64,000 nucleotides of DNA from DATLMR01 sp964615905. GTDB taxonomy: Bacteria > Acidobacteriota > Blastocatellia > UBA7656. The stretch spans positions 496,001 through 560,000 of the forward strand of contig CAZTUB010000001.1 in assembly GCA_964615905.1 (NCBI GenBank), written 5' to 3'. Both the position numbers and the translations under genes were made by a program. The notes below the pieces were generated by a model that was given only the letters and a program-made list of their open reading frames with translations, had not been told where the DNA came from and did not search any database. How positions within the stretch are numbered: position 1 is the first letter of the stretch; the number at the start of each line of letters is the position of its first letter. Of this stretch, positions 9,012-17,679 are shown in pieces.

Positions 9012-10484
9012 ATGAACGATCACGACGACACGAACAAGACACTCGACCCGGCTGACTGGGACGAGTTCCGCAAGCTCGGCCACCAGATGCTTGACGACTT
9101 ATGTGACCACCTGTCGACCCTTCGCGAGCAACCGGCGTGGCAGCCCATCCCCGATGAAGTGAAAGCGAGTCTTATCGAGCCGTTGCCGGTTGAAGGGCAG
9201 GGTGCGGCTTCTGTTTATCAAGAATTTTTGCGGAAGGTGCTGCCGTACCCGAACGGCAACTTGCACCCGCGCTTCTGGGGCTGGGTACAGGGTACGGGAA
9301 CGCCTCTTGGCATGCTGGCAGACATGCTTGCATCGGGGATGAACCCGCACCTTGCGGGCTTCAACCAGGCCCCTGTGATAGTGGAGCGACAGGTAATCGC
9401 CTGGATGGCGGAGTTGATGGGGATGCCGCCCGGCGCAAGCGGAATTTTAACAAGCGGCGGGACTATGGCGAGCATAACCGCTATGGTGGTCGCAAGGCAC
9501 GCGAAGGCGGGCTTCGACGTGCGAGAGGAGGGGCTTCAGGGCGGGGACCGTCCGAGGCTGATGCTATACGGATCGACCGAAACGCATCGCTGGGCAAAGA
9601 GCGCGGCCGAGCTGTTGGGGCTCGGAAGCCGCGCCTACAGGTCCGCGCCGGTTGACGCAGAGTTTCGCGTGGATATCGACGCGCTCAGACGGATGATCGC
9701 CGAAGACCGCGAGGCAGGCCGCCGCCCCTTCTGCGTGATAGGGACAGCGGGCACAGTTAACACCGGCGCGACAGACGATCTTTGCGCGCTCGCCGCGCTG
9801 TGTCGCGAAGAAGAGCTGTGGTTTCACGTCGATGGAGCGTTCGGCGCTCTCGCAAGATTAGTCCCCGACTTACAACCGATGGTCGCGGGGATTGAGCAAG
9901 CCGATTCGGTCGCGCTCGACCTGCACAAATGGATGTACCTGCCGTTTGAGATAGCCTGCGTACTGGTCCGCGACGAGCGACTGCACCGCGAGGCTTTCAC
10001 CCGGTCCGCAAGCTATCTTGCCGAAACGACGAGAGGCGTCATCGCGGGCGGGCTGCCTTTTGCAGAGCGCGGCATCGAGCTTACGCGCGGGTTCAAGGCG
10101 CTGAAAGCGTGGCTCTCTTTGAAGGCTCACGGCGTTAGGGCTTTTGCCGATATTATCCGGCAGAACGTAGACCAGGCGCGGTATCTGGCTGACCGTGTGA
10201 AGGAACACCCGGACCTGGAGCTGCTCGCCCCCGTGCCGCTCAACATAGTCTGTTTCCGATACCGCGCCGACGGTTTAAGCGAGCGCGAGTTGAACGAGTT
10301 GAACGAAGAACTGCTCATTCGCGTGCAAGAGAGCGGCGTGGCGGTCCCGTCGCAGACGCGGATCGATGAAGCGTTCGCGCTGCGGGTCGCCATTGTAAAT
10401 CACAGGAGCCGCCGCGAGGATTTCGACCTGCTTATCGAGGCCGTCGTTGAACAAGGGGCGCGGCTGGTCGGCGAGCGGGCTTAA
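9012..10484 (+). CDS. PLP-dependent group II decarboxylase (aromatic-amino-acid decarboxylase type)
   Basis: A 490-residue cytoplasmic enzyme. The start at 9012 is chosen because the longer frame (8748) would overlap the divergent S9 gene and its leader. The PLP lysine is Lys306 in ALDLHKWMY, Asp273 in FHVDGAFGAL contacts the PLP ring nitrogen, and His192 in STETHRWA stacks on the cofactor. The N-terminal LHPRFWGWVQGTGTP is typical of the family. Enzymes of this group remove the alpha-carboxyl group of aromatic amino acids or glutamate to give amines; which one cannot be read here. It is monocistronic. Confidence 0.88.
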   Translation: MNDHDDTNKTLDPADWDEFRKLGHQMLDDLCDHLSTLREQPAWQPIPDEVKASLIEPLPVEGQGAASVYQEFLRKVLPYPNGNLHPRFWGWVQGTGTPLGMLADMLASGMNPHLAGFNQAPVIVERQVIAWMAELMGMPPGASGILTSGGTMASITAMVVARHAKAGFDVREEGLQGGDRPRLMLYGSTETHRWAKSAAELLGLGSRAYRSAPVDAEFRVDIDALRRMIAEDREAGRRPFCVIGTAGTVNTGATDDLCALAALCREEELWFHVDGAFGALARLVPDLQPMVAGIEQADSVALDLHKWMYLPFEIACVLVRDERLHREAFTRSASYLAETTRGVIAGGLPFAERGIELTRGFKALKAWLSLKAHGVRAFADIIRQNVDQARYLADRVKEHPDLELLAPVPLNIVCFRYRADGLSERELNELNEELLIRVQESGVAVPSQTRIDEAFALRVAIVNHRSRREDFDLLIEAVVEQGARLVGERA

Positions 10485-10519
10485 ACGACTTTACATCGGG
10501 CGGCGGGGCCAGTCTAAGC

Positions 10520-10549
10520 TTGACCTGGGATGACCGGAAGCCATATCCT
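10520..10549 (+). promoter_or_regulatory. Sigma-70-like promoter for the amidohydrolase operon
   Basis: TTGACC at 10520-10525, an 18-base spacer and TATCCT at 10544-10549, about 45 bases before the ATG at 10595. Confidence 0.5.
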
Positions 10550-10594
10550 CGCTTAACCTGTTGGTCAACTTTCATCGGGTCACTGGAGATTGTA

Positions 10595-11917
10595 ATGACA
10601 AGAAGATCGGTCGCCGTCATCGCGTGGGCGCTACTACTGGTCGCCTCCTCGTTCCCCTACCAGCCACAGGCGGACAGGAAGACCGCCGGCCGCGATCAGC
10701 AGATCGCACAGGCGGCAGAGGCGCTCAAACAGCAGTTGATAGACCAGCGCCGCGATTTTCACATGCACCCGGAGCTGTCGAACCGCGAAGAGCGAACCGC
10801 GCGCGTCGTCGCCGAACGCCTGGGCGCGCTCGGCCTTGAAGAGATCAAAACCGGCGTCGGCAAGCACGGGGTGACCGCGCTGCTTCGCGGCTCGAAGCCG
10901 GGGCCTGTGGTCGCCGTCCGCGCGGACATGGATGCGCTGCCGATCCAAGAGACTATAGACGTGCCGTACAAATCGAAAAACGCGGGCGTGAAGCACGCCT
11001 GCGGCCACGACGCGCACACGACTATAGGGCTCGGCGTCGCAGAGGTGCTGTCGAAGATGCGCGGCCAGATTCAAGGGACGATCAAGTTTATCTTTCAGCC
11101 CGCCGAAGAAGGCCCGCCCGAAGGCGAAGAGGGCGGCGCAAAGCTCATGATAAAAGAGGGCGCGCTTGAGAATCCCCGGCCGCAGGCTATCTTCGGCCTG
11201 CACGTTCTGCCGACGATAGAGGTCGGCCAGATAGGTTACAACTCAGGCTCGACCATGGCCTCTGTCGATAAGTTCATGATCACGATTCGCGGCAAGAAAG
11301 TCCACGGCGCATACCCGCACGACGGCATCGACGCGGTCGTCGTCGCCGCCCAGGCCGTCACCGCGCTGCAATCCATACGCAGCCGCCGCGTCAACACGCA
11401 GGAGCCCCTGGTAGTGACCATCGGAAGCATTCACGGCGGCAACCGATTCAACATAATCACGGACGAAGTGAAGATGGAAGGCACCGTTCGCACTCTCAGC
11501 GAAGAGGTGCGCAAGAACGTCGAGGCGATGATGCGAGAGACGCTCGCGGGAGTCACGGCGGCCTACGGGGCGAAGTACGAGCTGGATTATATCGAGAACG
11601 CCAGCGTCACATACAACGAGCCGAAGCTTGTCGAAGAGACTCTGCCGACGTTTCGCCGTTTGATCGGTGACTCCAACATCACTTCGCCCAAGCCGCAGAT
11701 GGGCGGCGAAGACTTCGCATACTTTCAGAAGGTGATACCGGGGTTCTTCTACTTCCTCGGCGTCGGCAACAGATCGAAAGGCATCACCGCGATGATACAC
11801 ACGCCGGAATTCGACCTTGACGAAGATAGCCTGGTCCTGGGCGTAAAGCTTATGTCGAACGTATTGCTCGACTACCTGGACCGCCACGCTGCCGACAAAG
11901 GAGCGAGCAACAGATGA
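10595..11917 (+). CDS. M20 family amidohydrolase/carboxypeptidase, exported
   Basis: A 440-residue zinc hydrolase of the M20D amidohydrolase group (hippurate hydrolase, N-acyl-amino-acid amidohydrolase). The start at 10595 (MTRRSVAVIAWALLL) follows a GGAG six bases upstream and gives a signal peptide; the 10520 start would read through the promoter. Metal-binding motifs are HACGHDAHTT (His134 onward) and FQPAEEG, with GGEDFAYF near the C-terminus. DFHMHPELSNRE near residue 50 is the usual family opening. Its end overlaps the next gene by ATGA, so the two are translationally coupled. An exported amidohydrolase acts on N-acylated amino acids or peptides in the periplasm; the exact substrate is unknown. 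Confidence 0.9.
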   Translation: MTRRSVAVIAWALLLVASSFPYQPQADRKTAGRDQQIAQAAEALKQQLIDQRRDFHMHPELSNREERTARVVAERLGALGLEEIKTGVGKHGVTALLRGSKPGPVVAVRADMDALPIQETIDVPYKSKNAGVKHACGHDAHTTIGLGVAEVLSKMRGQIQGTIKFIFQPAEEGPPEGEEGGAKLMIKEGALENPRPQAIFGLHVLPTIEVGQIGYNSGSTMASVDKFMITIRGKKVHGAYPHDGIDAVVVAAQAVTALQSIRSRRVNTQEPLVVTIGSIHGGNRFNIITDEVKMEGTVRTLSEEVRKNVEAMMRETLAGVTAAYGAKYELDYIENASVTYNEPKLVEETLPTFRRLIGDSNITSPKPQMGGEDFAYFQKVIPGFFYFLGVGNRSKGITAMIHTPEFDLDEDSLVLGVKLMSNVLLDYLDRHAADKGASNR

Positions 11918-12900
11918 GCGGTAAAGTCCTTGTCACGGGCGGCACAGGCTTTGTCGGGAGCCATCTGGTTGACCGCCTCGTCGAGCGCGGACGGGCGGTG
12001 AAGTGCCTTGTTCGGCGGACAAGCAACCTGCGCTACCTCAACCACCCGCAGATCGAATTCGTCTACGGGGGGCTGGACGACCGGACCGATTGGGACGACG
12101 CGCTCAGGGGAGTAGACACTGTTTACCACGTCGCCGGATTGACATTCGCGCGGCGACCGCAAGACTACTTCACCGTAAACGAGCGCGGGACAGAGGCAGT
12201 CGTAAAAGCGGCCCTGAGCAGGCGCGATCAGATAAAGAAGTTTGTCCAGGTAAGCTCGCTTGCCGCCACGGGCCCCGGAAGCAACGGCGAGGCGGTTGAC
12301 GAGGAGACGGCCCCGGCACCCATCACCCCTTACGGGCGCAGCAAGCTTGCGGGCGAAAATATCGCTCGCGCCGCGGGGAATAAAATTCCTGTTACCGTGG
12401 TGCGGCCGCCCGCCGTGTATGGCCCGCGCGATTACGCGCTTTACGAACTGTTTAAAACGATTGGGCGCGGGCTTTCGCCGATGATCGGCAACTACGACAA
12501 GCGCATAAGCCTTGTGCACGCGCACGATCTGGCCGACGGGATAATACTGGCGGGCGAAAGCGAAAAGTCGGCAGGCCGCGTCTATTTCATCTCAAGCGAC
12601 GAGGTCTACTCTTACCGCGACCTGGCAAACCGCATTGCGGGGATATTTGGCAAGCGCGTGCGGTCGTTTGCGATACCGCGCCCCGTAGCATTCGGCATCG
12701 CTTATGCGGCGGAAGCGGCGGCGGCGCTGACACGCAAGCCGCCCGTCATCAACCGCGACAAGGTGATCGATCTATCACAGGCGTGCTGGGGCTGCTCGAT
12801 TGAGAGAGCCAAACGCGAGCTTGGCTACAGCCAGCGCGTCCCAATCGAAGAAGGGCTTCGCTCGACCATCGACTGGTACAGGCAAGAGGGGTGGCTGTGA
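11914..12900 (+). CDS. NAD-dependent epimerase/dehydratase (extended SDR)
   Basis: A 328-residue extended short-chain dehydrogenase/reductase. The NAD-binding GGTGFVG lies at residues 9-15, the catalytic pair Tyr140/Lys144 in PYGRSK, and Ser114-115 in QVSSLAATG. The C-terminal part resembles the NAD epimerase group that includes hopanoid-associated HpnA and dihydroflavonol-4-reductase-like proteins. It overlaps the amidohydrolase by 4 bases and the next gene by 4 bases (GTGA), so the three genes form one operon. Pairing with a membrane PAP2 enzyme suggests a role in lipid or envelope glycan modification; that is inference. Confidence 0.87.
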   Translation: MSGKVLVTGGTGFVGSHLVDRLVERGRAVKCLVRRTSNLRYLNHPQIEFVYGGLDDRTDWDDALRGVDTVYHVAGLTFARRPQDYFTVNERGTEAVVKAALSRRDQIKKFVQVSSLAATGPGSNGEAVDEETAPAPITPYGRSKLAGENIARAAGNKIPVTVVRPPAVYGPRDYALYELFKTIGRGLSPMIGNYDKRISLVHAHDLADGIILAGESEKSAGRVYFISSDEVYSYRDLANRIAGIFGKRVRSFAIPRPVAFGIAYAAEAAAALTRKPPVINRDKVIDLSQACWGCSIERAKRELGYSQRVPIEEGLRSTIDWYRQEGWL

Positions 12901-13826
12901 CCGACAGGGCCGAAGCGGCCGCGAAGCAAGCCACAAAGCAAGCGGCCCCGTATGCGGGATCACTCAGCCCTGCCGACAAAATAATCATCGCTTACCTCCT
13001 TGTAATGACGCTGCTCGTCTTTCTCTCCCGCGAGCGCATACCCGATTGGCCCAGCTACGTCGGACGGCACGCGCTCATGATCTTTGCTGTCATCGCCATA
13101 GCGAAATGGGTTTCGGTATTTGCAGGCCGCGCCGGGCGGTTTGTCCGGGCGTGGTACCCGGTCCCGCTCATACCTTCGACATACTTCGAGCTGAATTACC
13201 TTGTACCGCGACTGCACGCAAGGGATTTCGACTGGGAGCTTGCGGCAATCGACCATCGAGTCTTTGGCGCGCACCCGACCGTCTGGCTTGAGCGATTCCT
13301 GTGGCCGCCTTTGACAGAGGTTCTCCAGGTCGCATACGCCAGCTACTATTTCTACCCGATAATTTTGGGCGCGGTGCTATGGAGCAAGGGCCGGTTTGAC
13401 AGGTTTCACTTTTTTGTCTTCATCCTCGCCCTCGGCTTTTATCTCTCATATCTCGGCTACATAATCGTTCCCGCAATCGGCCCGCGCTTCATCCTCGCAG
13501 ACCAGCAAACAGTGCCGCTCACGGGCTTGCTGCTTTTCTCTTACATACGTAACGCGCTCGACAACGCATCCGGGGTAACTCGCGACTGCTTCCCAAGCGG
13601 CCACACAGCGCTCACGCTGCTTGTGCTCTATTACGCGCACAAGTTTCACAGGCGCACGTTCTGGTCGATAGTCGCGCCCGCGAGCGCGCTGATCTTTTCG
13701 ACCGTCTACCTGCGTTATCATTACGTGATAGACGTTCTGGCGGGCGCGGGGCTTGCCGCGCTGGTGGTTGTCGTTGCAGCGCCGCTCTATAGACGGCTCA
13801 ATGAGAACCGAGAAAGCGGGTTGTAA
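12897..13826 (+). CDS. PAP2-superfamily membrane phosphatase/transferase
   Basis: A 309-residue integral membrane protein. GTG at 12897 overlaps the preceding stop (GTGA) and follows GAGGGG; GTG at 12891 is an equal alternative. About six hydrophobic segments are visible from residue 30 on. The PAP2 signature is FPSGHTAL with His236 and RYHYVIDVLAG with His275 and Asp279. Family members dephosphorylate lipid phosphates or transfer phospho-headgroups; this one resembles the inositolphosphotransferase-like PAP2 subgroup by length and by having its motifs near the C-terminus. It is the last gene of the amidohydrolase/epimerase operon. Confidence 0.85.
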   Translation: MTDRAEAAAKQATKQAAPYAGSLSPADKIIIAYLLVMTLLVFLSRERIPDWPSYVGRHALMIFAVIAIAKWVSVFAGRAGRFVRAWYPVPLIPSTYFELNYLVPRLHARDFDWELAAIDHRVFGAHPTVWLERFLWPPLTEVLQVAYASYYFYPIILGAVLWSKGRFDRFHFFVFILALGFYLSYLGYIIVPAIGPRFILADQQTVPLTGLLLFSYIRNALDNASGVTRDCFPSGHTALTLLVLYYAHKFHRRTFWSIVAPASALIFSTVYLRYHYVIDVLAGAGLAALVVVVAAPLYRRLNENRESGL

Positions 13827-13872
13827 TCTCGCGCCTCTTTTTGCATCCTGATTATTAGCCCGATTTCATGTG

Positions 13873-16551
13873 ATGCGCTGGACAGATTCACAACGCGAAG
13901 CGATAGAACTGCGCGGGCGGCGTGTGCTCGTATCGGCTGGCGCGGGATCGGGAAAGACGCGAGTGCTGGTCGAGCGGTTCTTGCGCCTCCTCGAAGAGAA
14001 CGCCGACTGGCACGTATCCGACATCGTCGCCGTTACGTTCACAGAAAAAGCCGCGCGCGAGATGCGAGCGCGGATACGCCGCGAGATTCGCTCTCGCATC
14101 GAGAAGACCTCGTCCGCCGACGAGCGCCGCCGGTGGCGCGACCACCGCAACGCGCTCGACTCGGCTCGCATAGGCACGATTCATTCGCTGTGCGCTCAAA
14201 TCCTCCGCGCGCACACGGTTGAAGCGGGGCTCGACCCGGCCTTCGAAGTGGGCGACGAGGTAGAGCTTTCCGCCCTGCTCGATCAGGCCATCGAAGAAGC
14301 GATAACCGAGGCCGCAAGCGATTCGACTGCTTCACAAACCGCATCCGACATAAACATATTTGCGTACCTGTCGCCGCGCGAAGCGCAATCCGCGCTCCGC
14401 TCTCTCGTCGCGATGGGCGAGCGAGCGCTCAGCTCTATAGAGCGTCTGCCCCACGCGAGCGCAAAAGACATTTATGATTACTGGCGCGACCGACTTCGAG
14501 AGATGAAACTGCAAGCCGCGCTCTCGCTCACTAAAAGCGATGCGTGGTCTCAGTGGAGTCGAACGATCACAACGCTCCGGGCCGTTGACGTTTCGGATAA
14601 GCGCGAGCAGTGCCGCGCCTGCGTAGCAGAACTGCTCGAACGTCTGCGTCCCGGCCCAGACGATATGAGCGATAAGGTCGGCGTGCTCGTCGAGATTGCC
14701 GAATCGATAAACTTGCGCGGGGGGTCGAAAAAGAAGTGGCGCTCGGAAGAAGAGTTCTTCGCCGTGCGCGACGCCCTTGAACGGATGCGCGAAGCTATAC
14801 GGCGCGAACGGCTGCTCTGGCTATCGATGAACGAGTCTGACCGCGCGGCGGCAGAAGCCACGCTCTACCTCGCGCGGCTGCACAAGAGGGTTCGCGCGAG
14901 GTTCGGCGCGCTCAAACAATCGCGCGCCATACTCGACTTTAACGACCTGGAAGAGATGACTGCGGCGATGCTCAGCACCCACACGGAAGTCCGCGAGCAG
15001 TACAAAGAGCGCGGGCTGCTACGCGCGCTCATGGTAGACGAGTTCCAGGATACGTCGCCGCTCCAGAGCAGGATTCTGGAAATGATCGCGCCGCGTTCGG
15101 AAGAGACGTTCGTAATCGGGGATGCGAAGCAATCGATCTACCGCTTCAGGGGCGCGGACGTGACGATCTTTCGCGACGCGCGGCGCGAGCTTGCGCGCGT
15201 GGGCGGCCACGAAGTCGGGCTGCTAACCTGTTTTCGCACGCACGAACGGCTGGTCTGTTTCGTCAACCACATCTTCGCTTCGGTCTTTGAAATCGAAAGC
15301 GATTACGATACTCCTTACGAAGAGATGGAAGCGGTGCGGCAATCGTTTCACGAAAGCCCGTCAGTCGAGCTTCACGTCATCTCTCAAGACAAGGAGGCCG
15401 ACGAGAAACTCGACGCGGCAGGTTTGCGTGAATTAGAAGCGGCTCTGGTCGCAAGGCGGATCGAAGAGATTGTTAGCGCAGGCGAGCACCTCGTCGCTGA
15501 CGAGCAGGGCGAGGCTCGACCGCCCGCATACGGCGACTTTGCGCTGCTGTTTCAAGCCTCGACAAACTTTGAGATTTACGAGCACGCGCTCAGGGAAGCG
15601 GGGATACCTTACGTGACCACAGCAGGGCGCGGGTTTTATGATCGCCAGGAGATCGCGGACATAAACAACCTGCTCGCCTTTCTCGTAAGCCCCGCCGACA
15701 ACCTCTCCCTGGCCGCCGCCTTGCGCTCGCCGATCTTTGCGCTTTCAGACGAGATGTTGCTCAGGCTCAGGCTCAAGAAGCGCTCGCTATGGAAAAGCCT
15801 CTGCGACGAATCGTTAGAGATGCCCGAAGCCGAGCGCGAAGCAGTCGAGTTTGCGCGGGCGACACTCACACGCCTGCGCTCGCTTGTCGGGCGCGTGAGC
15901 GCAGCCCAGGTCATAACGGCTGCGGTAGTCGATACAGGCTACCTGGCAACGCTTATGGCGCTGCCGCACGGCGAGCGGCGCGTGGCCAACATCGAGAAGT
16001 TTATAGAACAGGCCGCCGCGCTTCGCTCGCTCACCCTCTCAGAGGTGGTGGCGCGGATAGCCAGCCTGAGGTTCAAAGAAGCGCGCGAGGGCGAAGCGAC
16101 TATCGAGGAGACGGGCGCTGTGCGGTTGATGACAATTCATAAATCGAAGGGGCTTGAGTTCCCTTTCGTATGGATCGTTGACGCGAGCTACGCTGGAGGC
16201 CGCGACACGGATCGCGTAATCGCCCATCCCGATTATGGCATCGCAGTCGATGTGAGAGTCGATACAGGCCCGGCGACAGATGACCCTCCGCGCCCCGCGT
16301 CTTTCGAGATGCTCAAGCAGGTGGAAGAACGCATGGACCGCGCTGAGAAGAAACGGCTGCTCTACGTCGCGGCAACGCGGGCGCGCGACCACCTTATAAT
16401 CTCAGGCACGCGAATTACGAACGAGAACTGGCTCGGCCGTATCCTGCAATCGCTCGGCATAAACGAGCCCGATTCCGTCCAACCCGTCCTCTACCCCGGC
16501 GGCTCCGTTGCCGTAAAGCAGTGGTCGGCGACCACAGAAAAATCTAGCTGA
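13873..16551 (+). CDS. UvrD/AddA-type superfamily 1 helicase without nuclease domain
   Basis: An 892-residue ATP-dependent DNA helicase of the UvrD/AddA group. Motif I is SAGAGSGKTRVL (near residue 25), motif II VDEFQDTSPLQ (near 390), followed by GDAKQSIYRFRGAD. The MTIHKSKGLEFPFVW motif and LLYVAATRARDHL (near 835) complete the set. The region between motifs Ia and II is long, as in AddA rather than UvrD. AddA proteins normally continue for several hundred residues into a RecB-like nuclease; here the frame ends about 45 residues after motif VI. The 160 bases downstream show no continuation in another frame, and no addB lies beside it. GTG at 13870 is an alternative start. Confidence 0.85.
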   Translation: MRWTDSQREAIELRGRRVLVSAGAGSGKTRVLVERFLRLLEENADWHVSDIVAVTFTEKAAREMRARIRREIRSRIEKTSSADERRRWRDHRNALDSARIGTIHSLCAQILRAHTVEAGLDPAFEVGDEVELSALLDQAIEEAITEAASDSTASQTASDINIFAYLSPREAQSALRSLVAMGERALSSIERLPHASAKDIYDYWRDRLREMKLQAALSLTKSDAWSQWSRTITTLRAVDVSDKREQCRACVAELLERLRPGPDDMSDKVGVLVEIAESINLRGGSKKKWRSEEEFFAVRDALERMREAIRRERLLWLSMNESDRAAAEATLYLARLHKRVRARFGALKQSRAILDFNDLEEMTAAMLSTHTEVREQYKERGLLRALMVDEFQDTSPLQSRILEMIAPRSEETFVIGDAKQSIYRFRGADVTIFRDARRELARVGGHEVGLLTCFRTHERLVCFVNHIFASVFEIESDYDTPYEEMEAVRQSFHESPSVELHVISQDKEADEKLDAAGLRELEAALVARRIEEIVSAGEHLVADEQGEARPPAYGDFALLFQASTNFEIYEHALREAGIPYVTTAGRGFYDRQEIADINNLLAFLVSPADNLSLAAALRSPIFALSDEMLLRLRLKKRSLWKSLCDESLEMPEAEREAVEFARATLTRLRSLVGRVSAAQVITAAVVDTGYLATLMALPHGERRVANIEKFIEQAAALRSLTLSEVVARIASLRFKEAREGEATIEETGAVRLMTIHKSKGLEFPFVWIVDASYAGGRDTDRVIAHPDYGIAVDVRVDTGPATDDPPRPASFEMLKQVEERMDRAEKKRLLYVAATRARDHLIISGTRITNENWLGRILQSLGINEPDSVQPVLYPGGSVAVKQWSATTEKSS

Positions 16552-16725
16552 AACCTCCCGCCATAACCACGCGTCCGACCGTCGATCACTGACCATCGCA
16601 CGCGGCATAACCGTTGCCTTAGTAATCCCCGTGCGTCGAATTAGCAACAAAATGTACGGGAATGATGCTCGCGCGCGATGCAGCCAGACCCGGTTTGATA
16701 CGAGCGGAGGGGATTGGGTGAGATT

Positions 16726-17514
16726 ATGAAGACAAGATTAAGTTCTATCGCAAAGAGATTCGCAGCCATAACGGCGAGTACGGCTCTTGTCCTCGTTGTC
16801 GCATTTGCGCAGACCAGCGCCGACAGCGCAGCCGAAAACCACTTTAACAGCGGCAAGAAGATGACCGCCGAGGGAAATCTTCCGGGCGCGGTTGCAGAGT
16901 ATCGAAAGGCAATAGAAGCGGCGGGCGGCAAATACCCGGAGGCATACAACAACCTTGGGATGGTCCAGGGTATGATGGAAGACCTGACCGGGGCGGTCAA
17001 ATCGTTCAACGCCGCGATTGAGCAATCGAATGGCGAATACGCCGAAGCCCACTACAACCTCGGAGTCGCGCTGAGCATTACAGACGACCTGCCGGGCGCC
17101 GAGCGCGAGTTTCAAACCGCCGCGCGCCAGAAGCCGGGCGACTTTCCCGAAGCGCACGCCAACCTGGGGATTCTCTACGCGCGCAAAGGCGACTCGAAAC
17201 GCGCCATCACCGCGTTTCAGATTGCCATAGAACAGGCCGAAGGGTTCTACCCGGAAGCCCATTATAATCTGGGAATCGCATACTTCACCGCAGGCAACAT
17301 CGAAGCATCGGTCGCCGAGTTCAAAGACTCTATCGAACAGAGCGAGAACTTCCCCGAAGCGCACTACAACCTCGCGGTCGCGCTCTCGCGGCTTGGCCGC
17401 AATGAAGACGCGGTCGCGGAGTTTGAAGCCTATCTCAAGACCGCGAGCAACCCTAAAGACATCGACGAAGTGCGCAACCGCATAGGCGAGCTTCGCAAGG
17501 CATCGCTTAGATAA
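16726..17514 (+). CDS. Exported TPR-repeat protein
   Basis: A 262-residue protein. Start at ATG 16726 (MKTRLSSIAKRF), giving a signal peptide that ends near AFAQ; the TTG further upstream is less likely. From residue 40 onward there are six TPR-like repeats with the pattern G-xx-xxA-x-xxF-xxAI-x-xx-xYPEAHYNLG. TPR proteins act as scaffolds for protein-protein contacts, here in the periplasm. No partner is apparent nearby. A strong terminator follows, so the gene is probably a single unit. Confidence 0.85.
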   Translation: MKTRLSSIAKRFAAITASTALVLVVAFAQTSADSAAENHFNSGKKMTAEGNLPGAVAEYRKAIEAAGGKYPEAYNNLGMVQGMMEDLTGAVKSFNAAIEQSNGEYAEAHYNLGVALSITDDLPGAEREFQTAARQKPGDFPEAHANLGILYARKGDSKRAITAFQIAIEQAEGFYPEAHYNLGIAYFTAGNIEASVAEFKDSIEQSENFPEAHYNLAVALSRLGRNEDAVAEFEAYLKTASNPKDIDEVRNRIGELRKASLR

Positions 17515-17553
17515 TCGGGCGTCATCTCAGTTCTACATCATCTATCTCTCAAA

Positions 17554-17591
17554 GCGGGCGCGGACCGACAGAACGCGCCCGCAGTTTTTTT
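17554..17591 (+). terminator. Rho-independent terminator
   Basis: GCGGGCGCG (17554-17562) pairs with CGCGCCCGC (17574-17582) and is followed by AG and seven T. It terminates the TPR gene. Confidence 0.9.
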
Positions 17592-17679
17592 CGACGATGG
17601 ATTCCCGGCCAGCCAAATGATAAGATTCTTACTCGCCAATCCGGGCAGCATATAAAACCAGGTTAAAGGCTGAGGAGAT

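Noticed and set aside
16552..16713. Remnant of the AddA nuclease domain downstream of the helicase stop, in another frame or after a recoded TGA
   Set aside because: The same frame meets a TAA 15 bases after the TGA, and no other frame shows nuclease motifs; no recoding signal.
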